51,398 bases of DNA from Anaerolineales bacterium (GTDB taxonomy: Bacteria > Chloroflexota > Anaerolineae > Anaerolineales > Villigracilaceae): NCBI GenBank assembly GCA_023382575.1, contig JAHDWC010000002.1:1-51398 (forward strand), read 5' to 3'. A model generated the notes under the pieces. It worked only from the letters and a program-made list of their open reading frames with translations. It was not told the origin of the DNA and did no database searches. The position numbers were made by a program, and so were the translations under genes. Below are positions 44,106 to 51,398 of this stretch, one piece after another (position 1 is the first letter of the stretch; each line of letters begins with the position of its first letter).

Positions 44106-44879
44106 ATGAACGATTTAAAGGAATTATTTGAAAAAGGAAGATGGTATCACTGTTTCCGACATGATGAGCTTATATCAAACGGAACATATGATGTTGCTAA
44201 CTATATAGGTCACTACAAGTTTGATAAGGATTACAGTGGAAAAACAGTGTTAGATGTAGGCTGTTCGGATGGATATTTCTCGATTTGGATGAAAGAGCAT
44301 GGCGCTGACCGTGTCTTGGGTGTTGACTCGAATAAGTATGATGGCTCTCTTGCTTTCGTTCCAGCTATTGCATTTCAAAAGAATCATCAAGAGAAATACG
44401 CCCAATATGCCGATGACTATATTGCATTCCGTTCGATATATGACAAGTATGGACTAAATAACTCGAATAAATTACTCCTTATGAACAAAGTGATGGGGTT
44501 GAATGTTGAATTTAGTCAAGGGACGATTTACGATTTATCTCCATTTGGGCAATTTGACTTGGTGATGTGTAATGACTTGCTTGAACATTTGCGAGATCCC
44601 ATTACTGCTATCGAGCAGCTTTATCTGGCGACTAAGGAAAAATGTATCATCACAGTTTCTTCGGCGTTAAGAACCAAATGGTTTGACCGTAAGAGGCCGA
44701 TTGCTCTATATCAGGGACATATCTCAGGCGGTTCTTTTTTTAGCCTTTCTGAAGAGGCAGTAAAAGCAATGTGTGTTTCTGCAGGCTTTAAGAAGACTGA
44801 AGTTGTAAGTCGTTTCGAAATGCTGAATAGAAGGTACAAAACCCCTAATGACCATTTTGTTCTACATGCTTATAAGTGA
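44106..44879 (+). CDS. SAM-dependent methyltransferase
   Basis: 257 residues, class I Rossmann methyltransferase. Motif I is TVLDVGCSDGYFSIWM (47-62), followed by the acidic VLGVDSN; motif IV-like FDLVMCNDLLEHLRDP. The N-terminus WYHCF resembles the CmoB/DUF1698 group, but an SSALRTKWFDRKR segment differs. Probably methylates a sugar of the glycan. Strong SD (AGAGGAG, five bases before ATG). About 87 AT-rich bases follow before the next gene. Confidence 0.82.
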   Translation: MNDLKELFEKGRWYHCFRHDELISNGTYDVANYIGHYKFDKDYSGKTVLDVGCSDGYFSIWMKEHGADRVLGVDSNKYDGSLAFVPAIAFQKNHQEKYAQYADDYIAFRSIYDKYGLNNSNKLLLMNKVMGLNVEFSQGTIYDLSPFGQFDLVMCNDLLEHLRDPITAIEQLYLATKEKCIITVSSALRTKWFDRKRPIALYQGHISGGSFFSLSEEAVKAMCVSAGFKKTEVVSRFEMLNRRYKTPNDHFVLHAYK

Positions 44880-44966
44880 TTTTAAGAATCTTTCATAATA
44901 TTAATTATTTGGTGAAAAGGAATATCTGAGTAGGTAGGTTCAACCGAATAAAGTTATTGAGTTGAA

Positions 44967-45944
44967 ATGAAAATTGGAATTAAAGATACCGTTTCTAATC
45001 TCTTTGCAGTGATTGCAGGGAAATTTATGTTTGCAGATCTATCCATCTTCCATGAATTTGAACCACCTCCAAATGGTGGGGCACATCAATTCCTGCACGC
45101 GTTTTGGAAGGAAGCAACAGCACGTGGTTTAAGAGTCGAAAACAATACTATCTCGCATGCCACACGCGCATGTCTCCTAAACTCGTTCAATTTTAAGGAA
45201 AGACGGCTCTTGCAGTTAATGCGGAATTCGGTATTATACGTTCATCGCGTAGACGGTCCAGTTGATGTATATCGCGGTCGGAATGATGGTGTGGATAGAG
45301 GTATTTTTGCAGTTAACAAAAAGATTGCTGATAAAACAATCTTTCAATCGCACTACAGTTTGGAAAAGCATCTTGAGCTTGGCATGGAATTTAAGAATCC
45401 AGTCGTCATTATGAATGCGGCAGATCCAGAGATTTTTCGGTCTCAAGGCAGGATGGCATTCTCACGAGAACGCAAAACGCGACTGGTTGCTGCAAGTTGG
45501 TCGGACAATATCAATAAGGGCGCAATGATTTATAAATGGATGGATGAACATTTAGATTGGGATCGTTTTGAAATGGTATTTGTCGGTCGTAGCCCAATTG
45601 TTTTCAATAATATCAGTATGATACCTGCAGTTGATTCTTTCCATATGGCGGATTTATTCCGTCATCATGATGTGTATATCACAGCTAGTAAGAATGATCC
45701 CTGTTCCAACTCATTAATTGAGGCACTAACTTGTGGGCTCCCCGCAGTTTATCTTCAGAGTGGTGGTCACCCTGAAATTGTACAACGCGCCGGGTTGGGG
45801 TTTGAGGTTGCAGAACAAATCCCTGAGGTGCTGGATAAAGTTATTGATTCGTATGAAGTGTTCCAATCTTTAATCTCCATCCCTTCCATTGAAGAAGTGA
45901 GTCAAAAATATTTGGAAGTTTTGGAATTAACAAGGATTTCTTAA
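44967..45944 (+). CDS. Glycosyltransferase family 4 (short)
   Basis: 325 residues. GT-B features: FEPPPNGGAHQFLHAFW (about 28-44) is the acceptor-side glycine loop, RLVAASWSDNINKG starts the C-terminal domain, and ASKNDPCSNSLIEALTCGLP (about 239-258) is the donor site with the conserved Glu. The N-terminal domain is short and contains YVHRVDGPVDVYRGR. Cytoplasmic, peripheral. Gaps of about 87 bases before and 115 after, both AT-rich, could hold promoters, but no clear box was found. Confidence 0.82.
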   Translation: MKIGIKDTVSNLFAVIAGKFMFADLSIFHEFEPPPNGGAHQFLHAFWKEATARGLRVENNTISHATRACLLNSFNFKERRLLQLMRNSVLYVHRVDGPVDVYRGRNDGVDRGIFAVNKKIADKTIFQSHYSLEKHLELGMEFKNPVVIMNAADPEIFRSQGRMAFSRERKTRLVAASWSDNINKGAMIYKWMDEHLDWDRFEMVFVGRSPIVFNNISMIPAVDSFHMADLFRHHDVYITASKNDPCSNSLIEALTCGLPAVYLQSGGHPEIVQRAGLGFEVAEQIPEVLDKVIDSYEVFQSLISIPSIEEVSQKYLEVLELTRIS

Positions 45945-46059
45945 GATTGCACATAAAGTTAGGGGCAGGATTGTCTGGATGAAAGTGTAGTCCTCTTAAG
46001 CACTATATCCCTAAAGGATTTTTTTGACCAAACACTCTGTCAAATTAAATGGAGAATAC

Positions 46060-47154
46060 ATGAAATCTTTTACAAAAAATATTATGCGTTCAGCCTTGCA
46101 GCTTGCTTCCATGAATTGGAAGGCATATTCACACTTGATCTTATATGCTGATAATGCTGGATGGGTGTTGGATTGGGAAAGGCAGGAAATGCTTAAACTG
46201 TGTAATGGGCTTAATATCCCAGTTGTTAAGCCGATTTGGAAATATGCGGCCACACCTCAATCAGTTTTTTTCTTTGATCAGTTTTTTTTACAGAATGATG
46301 ATTGGCTAGAATTACTTCCCAATCGTATTGGATTTGCATATTTTCATGGGATTCCCCATACCGGGTTTGAGATGTTTGATCACATTTACCAGCAGCTAGA
46401 GAAATATCATACTGATATTTCACGGATACAGGTAACTCATAGTGAAATGAGAAATTTGATATTGAGTACAGGAATTGATCCCCAAAAAGTGTTTCAAATC
46501 CCCATTGGGATCAATTTGGGTTTCTTTCCCTTTCGCGCACAAGAAATGAAACAAAAAGCCCGCCAGGAATTTGGGATTCCTCAGTCTGCATTTGTCATCG
46601 GTTCAATTCAAAAAGATGGTATAGGATGGGGGGATGGTATGGAGCCTAAATTGGAAAAAGGTCCTGATATTTTAGTTGCAACTGCAAGCAAATTAAAAAA
46701 AGACATTCCTGAATTATTAGTTTTGCTTGTCGGTCCTGCGAGAGGATATGTAAAAGCCGGACTAGAGCAGGCAGGGGTTCGTTACATCCATATTCCTCAA
46801 CAGCCTTATCCTCAGATTGGGAAAATTTTTTCTGCACTTGATATGTATCTGATCTCCTCGCGACAAGAAGGAGGACCCAAAGCGGTCCTCGAGTCGATGG
46901 CATCTGGTATTCCATTAGTCACGACACGAGTTGGGCATGCCATGGATATCGTTATCAATGGACAAAATGGCTGGATAACTGATGTAGGTGATGTAGAGGC
47001 GCTGACAGCACATTCCCTTGAAATTTACAACGCCAGTTCTTCAGACATTCAGCCAATTTTGGAAAATGCACGAAAGGTTGCGGAGGAGAATAGCTATGAG
47101 AAACAGACTTCTTTATGGGCTGATTTTATGAAAGGGTTTGTTGACACAGATTAA
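46060..47154 (+). CDS. Glycosyltransferase family 4
   Basis: 364 residues from ATG 46060, supported by GGAG five bases upstream; an in-frame TTG at 46024 is less likely. Motifs: FAYFHGIPHTG, VTHSEMRNLI, QIPIGINLGFF (nucleotide-facing), then ISSRQEGGPKAVLESMASGI (about 266-285) with the E-x7-E site and NGQNGWITDVGD. The N-terminal domain seems reduced. It transfers a hexose at the cytoplasmic face. The following GT gene starts nine bases after its stop. Confidence 0.88.
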   Translation: MKSFTKNIMRSALQLASMNWKAYSHLILYADNAGWVLDWERQEMLKLCNGLNIPVVKPIWKYAATPQSVFFFDQFFLQNDDWLELLPNRIGFAYFHGIPHTGFEMFDHIYQQLEKYHTDISRIQVTHSEMRNLILSTGIDPQKVFQIPIGINLGFFPFRAQEMKQKARQEFGIPQSAFVIGSIQKDGIGWGDGMEPKLEKGPDILVATASKLKKDIPELLVLLVGPARGYVKAGLEQAGVRYIHIPQQPYPQIGKIFSALDMYLISSRQEGGPKAVLESMASGIPLVTTRVGHAMDIVINGQNGWITDVGDVEALTAHSLEIYNASSSDIQPILENARKVAEENSYEKQTSLWADFMKGFVDTD

Positions 47155-47163
47155 GTGTTAAAT

Positions 47164-48312
47164 ATGCGAGTTGTCCCCAGATATCTCAAACAAATTTTTC
47201 CTAGATTCTTTCGGGCTGTTTTTACTTTGCGAGATTGGGTACTAACGCTTCCGATTCGTTTGAAACTTTCCTCACTGCAAAGATCAGATGTTGGACTGTC
47301 TGTTTCTTATCTCAGCCCACATTTTCCCGAACCGCCGGTTCAGCGCAGCGAATTTGCTCATGGCGGTGCGGTCAAGTTGACCTATCTTGCCGAAAATTTT
47401 CCGCATCAATTTCCCTCCGCAAATTTAATTTATGCCGTAAGCAGTGTTGCTCACCCATTACAGACAGAGATTCTTCAAACTGCCAAACGTAAGGGATTGA
47501 AGATTGTTGTCAACCAGAATGGCGTTGCCTTTCCTGCATGGGATGGAGCTAATTATGAAAACTCGAATCTTTCTCTTAAGAATCTAATCAGCTTTGCAGA
47601 TTTCATCATCTACCAAAGCCAATTTTGCAAAGAAAGTGCGGAGCGATACATCTCCCCGCCGGATGTGCCCAGTGAAATCATCTACAATCCAGTGGACACC
47701 CGCCTCTTTTCACCCGACGCCTTTTTTGCAAAACCTGAAACTTTGACCTTGCTTTTGGGCGGCAACCAATACGAAAAGTATCGCCTCGAACTGGCATTGC
47801 AAACGCTCAAAGCTCTTCATCGTGATGTGCCGAATGCAAAGTTGATCGTCACGGGAAATCTGTGGCTTCCGCGTGATGAAGCCGCAGCATGGACGAAGCA
47901 AGCCCTGCATGACATGAACCTGACCGACCACGTCACCTTCACGGGAACCTACGCCCAAACCGATGCGCCTAAGCTGTATTCCCAGGCTCATCTTTTGCTG
48001 CACACGAAATATGCTGATCCATCCCCAGGTTTGGTGTTGGAGGCAATGGCATTAGGGATGCCCGTCGTTCATCTAGATAATGGCGGTGTGCCTGAGTTGG
48101 TTGGCGATGCGGGGATTGGCGTTTATGTGGAACATGATTGGAACAAGATCAACCTGCCAAACCCACAAGTAATGGCGGATGCGGTGATGCAGGTCCATGC
48201 TCGCCGCGAGGAGTTTTCGCAAAGAGCACGCCAACGAGCAGTGGATTTGTTCTCGTTGGAAAAGTTCATAGCAAGGCATAAAGAAATTTTCGAGAAAGTT
48301 TTGAACTCCTGA
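47164..48312 (+). CDS. Glycosyltransferase family 4
   Basis: 382 residues from ATG 47164 (a GTG at 47155 would abut the previous stop). Motifs: HGGAVKLTYLAENFPH, VVNQNGVAFPAWDG, IIYNPVDTRLFSP, LIVTGNLWLP and the donor site DPSPGLVLEAMALGMPVVH (about 279-297). It transfers a sugar from a nucleotide donor. GC content rises through the gene. Overlaps the next GT2 gene by one base. Confidence 0.88.
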   Translation: MRVVPRYLKQIFPRFFRAVFTLRDWVLTLPIRLKLSSLQRSDVGLSVSYLSPHFPEPPVQRSEFAHGGAVKLTYLAENFPHQFPSANLIYAVSSVAHPLQTEILQTAKRKGLKIVVNQNGVAFPAWDGANYENSNLSLKNLISFADFIIYQSQFCKESAERYISPPDVPSEIIYNPVDTRLFSPDAFFAKPETLTLLLGGNQYEKYRLELALQTLKALHRDVPNAKLIVTGNLWLPRDEAAAWTKQALHDMNLTDHVTFTGTYAQTDAPKLYSQAHLLLHTKYADPSPGLVLEAMALGMPVVHLDNGGVPELVGDAGIGVYVEHDWNKINLPNPQVMADAVMQVHARREEFSQRARQRAVDLFSLEKFIARHKEIFEKVLNS

Positions 48313-49202
48313 TGAAAATCTCCGTCATCATCTGCACTCGCAATCGCTTCGACGATTTCACGAAGACCCTGTCTTCCCTCATCGCGCAAACCCGCCTGCC
48401 CGATGAGTTGATCGTTGTCGATTCGTCGGATGGGAAAAAACTGGAAGGTTATCTTGGCTCGGTTGATCTGCCGTTTCCCGTGCGCTATTTTTACACCCAG
48501 CCCGGCTTAACCTTACAACGCAATCATGGCATCCGCGAGTGTGAGAATGACCTCATCTTTTTCTTTGACGACGACGTGAATTTAGACAGAAACTATCTTG
48601 CCGAAGTAAAAAAAGTTTTTTTAAACGATACAAATCATAAGATTGGCGCAGTTGGTGGAAAAATCGTAAACACCCCGCCGCAAACATTGCGATTAAAATT
48701 TGAAATTGCCATCTTCAGCTTTATTCGTGCTTTATTTGGCATTGTAGGAACCCGCAATGGAAAATTCTATCCTTCCGGTATGCCATCACATCCGCACAGA
48801 AGCCAACCGAGTGGATTCATCGAATGTCTTTCTGGTTGCTGTATGGCATTTCGACGTGAAGTGTTTGAGAAAGCCAAATTTGATGAGTCCCTTGCTCATT
48901 ATGGACTGATGGAAGATGTGGATATCTCCAGGCAGACTCTTGATGCAGGCTATAAAATCTATTATCAAACCTCTGCGACCCTTATCCACAACGAAAGCCC
49001 AATGAACCGCCTTAAAGTGCAGCAGTGGGCAGAGATGAGTGTGGTCAATTATGATTATCTCTTCCGCAAGAGTTGGGCGCGTGATACATGGCGTTGGCTG
49101 TTTTATTATTGGGCATTGATCGGTCTATTCGTTGCGAATTTTCATAGCCTGAAAGGCTTGAATGGTACATTCAACGGTGTGAAGAAAGTATTTTCAAAAT
49201 GA
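48312..49202 (+). CDS. Glycosyltransferase family 2
   Basis: 296 residues. GT-A domain: ISVIICTRNRFDDFTKTL (2-19), LIVVDSSDGK, LQRNHGIRECENDLIFFF, the metal-binding DDDVN (about 77-81) and the catalytic-type acidic GLMEDVDISRQ (about 197-207). A hydrophobic stretch at about 265-283 (LFYYWALIGLFVANFH) may anchor it in the membrane. Likely rhamnosyl- or hexosyltransferase; not resolved. Overlaps the reductase gene by four bases. Confidence 0.88.
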   Translation: MKISVIICTRNRFDDFTKTLSSLIAQTRLPDELIVVDSSDGKKLEGYLGSVDLPFPVRYFYTQPGLTLQRNHGIRECENDLIFFFDDDVNLDRNYLAEVKKVFLNDTNHKIGAVGGKIVNTPPQTLRLKFEIAIFSFIRALFGIVGTRNGKFYPSGMPSHPHRSQPSGFIECLSGCCMAFRREVFEKAKFDESLAHYGLMEDVDISRQTLDAGYKIYYQTSATLIHNESPMNRLKVQQWAEMSVVNYDYLFRKSWARDTWRWLFYYWALIGLFVANFHSLKGLNGTFNGVKKVFSK

Positions 49203-50119
49203 AATGCGCACTGGTCACTGGCATTTCTGGGTTTGTTGGCAAACACCTTCGCGATGAACTCGTCCGCGAGGGCTGGGATGTTTATGGATTCGACATCCGC
49301 CCGGCGGGAGAGAATGTCTTCGTGGGTGATTTGTCTGACCGCGCGGCTCTGACTCGTGCTGTGGCGGATTGCCAACCTGATGCTGTGTTTCACCTTGCGG
49401 GCATTATCAAATCAACAGACCCGCAAGCCTATTACACCTCCAATTTATTTGGGGCATTAAGTCTTCTCGATGCAGTCTTACAAATGGAGAAGCGACCCAA
49501 GGTGGTGCTGGCAAGTTCGAGCGCGGTCTATGGACTGACCAAGAGTGCGCGACCGATCACAGAGCGTTCAACTCTGCGTCCGGTGACGGAGTACGCCGTT
49601 AGCAAGGTGGCGCAGGAGATGGCGGCTCTGCGGTATCATTACGCGTTCGGGTTGGATGTGGTCATTGTGCGGATGTTCAACTTGTTGGGACCTGGTCAAT
49701 CGCCGGATTTGGCATGTTCAGCGTTTGCGCGTCAGATCGCGTTGGCAGAGATTTCGGGACAAACTGAAATTATCACCGGCAACCTCGATGCCAAGCGTGA
49801 CTTTGTGGATGTTCGTGATGCAGCGCGTGCCTTTGCACTTCTCGCAGAAAAAGGCGAAGCCGGGCAGACCTATAATGTTTGTTCAGGAAACGCGGTCGCG
49901 ATTCAGGAATGTTTGAGTGAGATGATGCTCAGGTCGAAGAAGCAATTATCGGCTAGGGTTGATCCGGCGCGAGTTCAAAAGAATGATGTGCCTGTGCAGG
50001 TTGGCAGTTTCCAGAAGTTGCACAAGGCTGCGGGTTGGAATCCGCGCATTCCTCTAAATGAATCTTTAGTAGACTTGCTCAACGATTGGCGTGAGCGGGT
50101 CAAAGTGGAGTTGAAATGA
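49199..50119 (+). CDS. rmd: SDR, GDP-4-keto-6-deoxymannose reductase-like
   Basis: 306 residues. NAD(P) motif TGISGFVGKHL (7-17), catalytic Tyr132/Lys136 in EYAVSK with SSS at 106-108. The stretch MFNLLGPGQSPD and ITGNLDAKRDFVDVRDAARA closely follows the Rmd pattern, which makes GDP-D-rhamnose from the Gmd product. Gmd is 40 kb upstream in this window. Other 4-keto reductases or epimerases remain possible. Its stop overlaps the LegB-like gene (ATGA). Confidence 0.75.
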   Translation: MKCALVTGISGFVGKHLRDELVREGWDVYGFDIRPAGENVFVGDLSDRAALTRAVADCQPDAVFHLAGIIKSTDPQAYYTSNLFGALSLLDAVLQMEKRPKVVLASSSAVYGLTKSARPITERSTLRPVTEYAVSKVAQEMAALRYHYAFGLDVVIVRMFNLLGPGQSPDLACSAFARQIALAEISGQTEIITGNLDAKRDFVDVRDAARAFALLAEKGEAGQTYNVCSGNAVAIQECLSEMMLRSKKQLSARVDPARVQKNDVPVQVGSFQKLHKAAGWNPRIPLNESLVDLLNDWRERVKVELK

Positions 50120-51105
50120 ATTGGAACGGTAAAAAAGTTTTGGTCACCGGTGCAGGCGGATTTATCGCCAGCCATTTGGTGGGACATCTTGTGCGTGAAG
50201 GTGCTCAGGTGCGCGGATTTGTGCGTTATAACTCGCGCAATGACCTCGGCATGTTGAAGTGGCTCGCGCCTGAAATTCTTTCACAAGTGGAGATCATGCA
50301 AGGCGACCTGCGCGATAACGAAGCGGTGCGCAATGCTGTGCGCGGCGCGGATACGGTCTTTCATCTCGGCGCGTTGATCGCGATTCCGTATTCATATGTG
50401 AATCCGCGTGAGGTGATCGATGTTAATATTATGGGTACGCTCAATGTGTTGATGGCGGCGCGTGACTTTGGAACGCGGCGTGTGGTGCATACATCGACGA
50501 GTGAAGTGTATGGCACGGCGCAGTATGTGCCGATCGATGAGAAGCATCCGTTGCAGGGACAGTCGCCCTACTCTGCTAGCAAGATCGGCGCGGACCGCAT
50601 TGCTGAAAGTTTTTATCGTTCGTTTGAAACGCCGGTGGTCACGTTGCGTCCGTTCAACACGTTTGGTCCGGGTCAGTCGATGCGTGCTGTCATCCCGACC
50701 ATCATCGTGCAGGCACTCACTCGCGATGAAGTTAAACTCGGTAGTCTTGAGCCTTCGCGCGATTTTACTTTTGCAAAAGATACCGCCAACGGTTTTGTGA
50801 AAGTCGCCGAAGCCGAAGGTGTGCTTGGCGAAGAGATCAACCTCGGTAACGACAATACCATTCGCATTGGCGACCTTGCTGAAAAGATTTTCAAACTCAT
50901 TGGCAAGACTCCAAAAATTGTGGCTGACCCGCAGCGTGTGCGACCTGGTAAAAGTGAGGTGATGAAGTTGTGGGCTTCGAACGAAAAAGCCAAAAATCTC
51001 ATTGGATGGGAACCCCGCATCTCTCTGGATGAAGGCTTGAAACTCACCATCGAGTGGATCTCCGCTCACATCGACCTCTACCGACCCGACCAATACACGG
51101 TGTAA
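50116..51105 (+). CDS. legB: NAD-dependent 4,6-dehydratase, LegB type
   Basis: 329 residues, extended SDR. VTGAGGFIASHLVGHLV (10-26) and GFVRYNSRND match LegB; the dehydratase triad is TSTSEVYG (Ser129, Glu130) with Tyr152 and Lys156 in YSASK; LRPFNTFGPGQSMRAVIPT follows. LegB removes water from a nucleotide-activated GlcNAc to give a 4-keto-6-deoxy sugar, the first step to legionaminic acid. The aminotransferase and acetyltransferase (LegC, LegH) are not in the window and may lie to the right. It fits with neuB/C/A at 32-35 kb. Confidence 0.85.
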   Translation: MNWNGKKVLVTGAGGFIASHLVGHLVREGAQVRGFVRYNSRNDLGMLKWLAPEILSQVEIMQGDLRDNEAVRNAVRGADTVFHLGALIAIPYSYVNPREVIDVNIMGTLNVLMAARDFGTRRVVHTSTSEVYGTAQYVPIDEKHPLQGQSPYSASKIGADRIAESFYRSFETPVVTLRPFNTFGPGQSMRAVIPTIIVQALTRDEVKLGSLEPSRDFTFAKDTANGFVKVAEAEGVLGEEINLGNDNTIRIGDLAEKIFKLIGKTPKIVADPQRVRPGKSEVMKLWASNEKAKNLIGWEPRISLDEGLKLTIEWISAHIDLYRPDQYTV

Positions 51106-51106
51106 C

Positions 51107-51398
51107 ATGCGCGCAGTTATCCTTGCTGGCGGCAAAGGCACACGCCTTGCCCCATACACCACCGTCCTTCCAAAGCCACTCATGCCCATTGGTGAGATGC
51201 CGATTCTTGAGATCGTGATTCGTCAGTTGCAAAAAAAAGGTTTTGACGATATCACGCTTGCAACCGGCTATCTCGCTGAATTACTTATGGCATACTGCGG
51301 CGATGGAAGCAAATTCAACACGAAGATTGATTACTCCCGTGAAGAACAACCCCTCGGCACTGCGGGACCGATTGCTCTTGTCCCGAATTTGACCGATA
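51107..51398 (+). CDS. Sugar nucleotidyltransferase, N-terminal part
   Basis: Open from ATG 51107 to the window end (at least 97 residues; 3' end cut off). MRAVILAGGKGTRLAPYT is the nucleotide-binding loop, and VLPKPLMPIGEMPILEI the metal/sugar-phosphate strand, of NTP-transferases. It starts one base after the LegB stop. Next to LegB, a PtmE-like GlcN-1-P guanylyltransferase is plausible, but a mannose-1-P guanylyltransferase is equally compatible with the visible part. Confidence 0.85.
   Translation, partial: MRAVILAGGKGTRLAPYTTVLPKPLMPIGEMPILEIVIRQLQKKGFDDITLATGYLAELLMAYCGDGSKFNTKIDYSREEQPLGTAGPIALVPNLTD

Noticed and set aside
46007-46025. ATCC/GGAT mini-hairpin followed by seven T, possible terminator
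   Set aside because: The stem is only four base pairs, too weak to support a terminator call.

Overview
The window is chromosomal DNA from what looks like a Chloroflexota bacterium, most likely class Anaerolineae. This is an inference. It rests on secreted proteins with long Pro/Thr-rich linkers behind a lipobox or membrane anchor, the mixed use of ATG, GTG and TTG starts, frequent genes without a Shine-Dalgarno (SD) sequence, and the absence of any outer-membrane LPS gene. Almost the whole window is devoted to building and exporting a cell-surface glycan. No tRNA, rRNA, CRISPR array, transposase or phage gene was seen, and no gene-free stretch exceeds 300 bases.

Left part (1-20,000). A cut-off Wzx-type flippase is followed by a GT4 glycosyltransferase. 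A minus-strand block follows: lipoprotein, RidA-like protein, alpha/beta hydrolase and SnoaL-like protein. From 5.5 to 17.4 kb runs a plus-strand set for lipid-linked sugar work. It holds four large polytopic proteins that look like GT-C glycosyltransferases, a GDP-mannose 4,6-dehydratase with its own promoter and palindrome, a DPM1/GtrB-like GT2, a UPF0104 flippase-like membrane protein and a second GT4. A minus-strand beta-propeller lipoprotein and a small secreted Tyr-rich protein with a strong terminator close this part.

Middle (20,000-30,500). A winged-helix regulator heads a long plus-strand series. WlbA/WlbB/WlbC-type enzymes make a UDP-2,3-diacetamido-uronic acid. Wzm/Wzt form the ABC exporter, and Wzt carries a C-terminal carbohydrate-binding domain. 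SGNH-like, TylF-type methyltransferase, capsule-type GT-B, hexapeptide acyltransferase and GT genes follow.

Right part (30,500-51,398). There are two separate nonulosonate-type modules. The first is NeuB-NeuC-NeuA (sialic/legionaminic acid type), flanked by two paralogous GT-B proteins. The second is a divergent NeuB, an aldehyde dehydrogenase, a second CMP-sugar synthetase and a full-length transketolase, again followed by a GT-B protein of the same family. No standard nonulosonate route uses a dedicated transketolase plus aldehyde dehydrogenase, so this is the best candidate for an undescribed pathway. The window ends with a methyltransferase, three GT4 and one GT2 enzymes, an Rmd-like reductase (which would complete GDP-rhamnose synthesis with the distant gmd), a LegB-like 4,6-dehydratase and the start of a sugar nucleotidyltransferase.

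Taken together, nucleotide sugars made here (GDP-6-deoxyhexose, UDP-diacetamidouronate, one or two CMP-ulosonates) would be assembled on a lipid carrier by about thirteen glycosyltransferases, decorated by methyl- and acyltransferases, and exported by Wzm/Wzt. Most genes abut or overlap by 1-4 bases, so translational coupling within long operons is likely. GC content and codon use vary visibly between modules, which suggests piecemeal acquisition.
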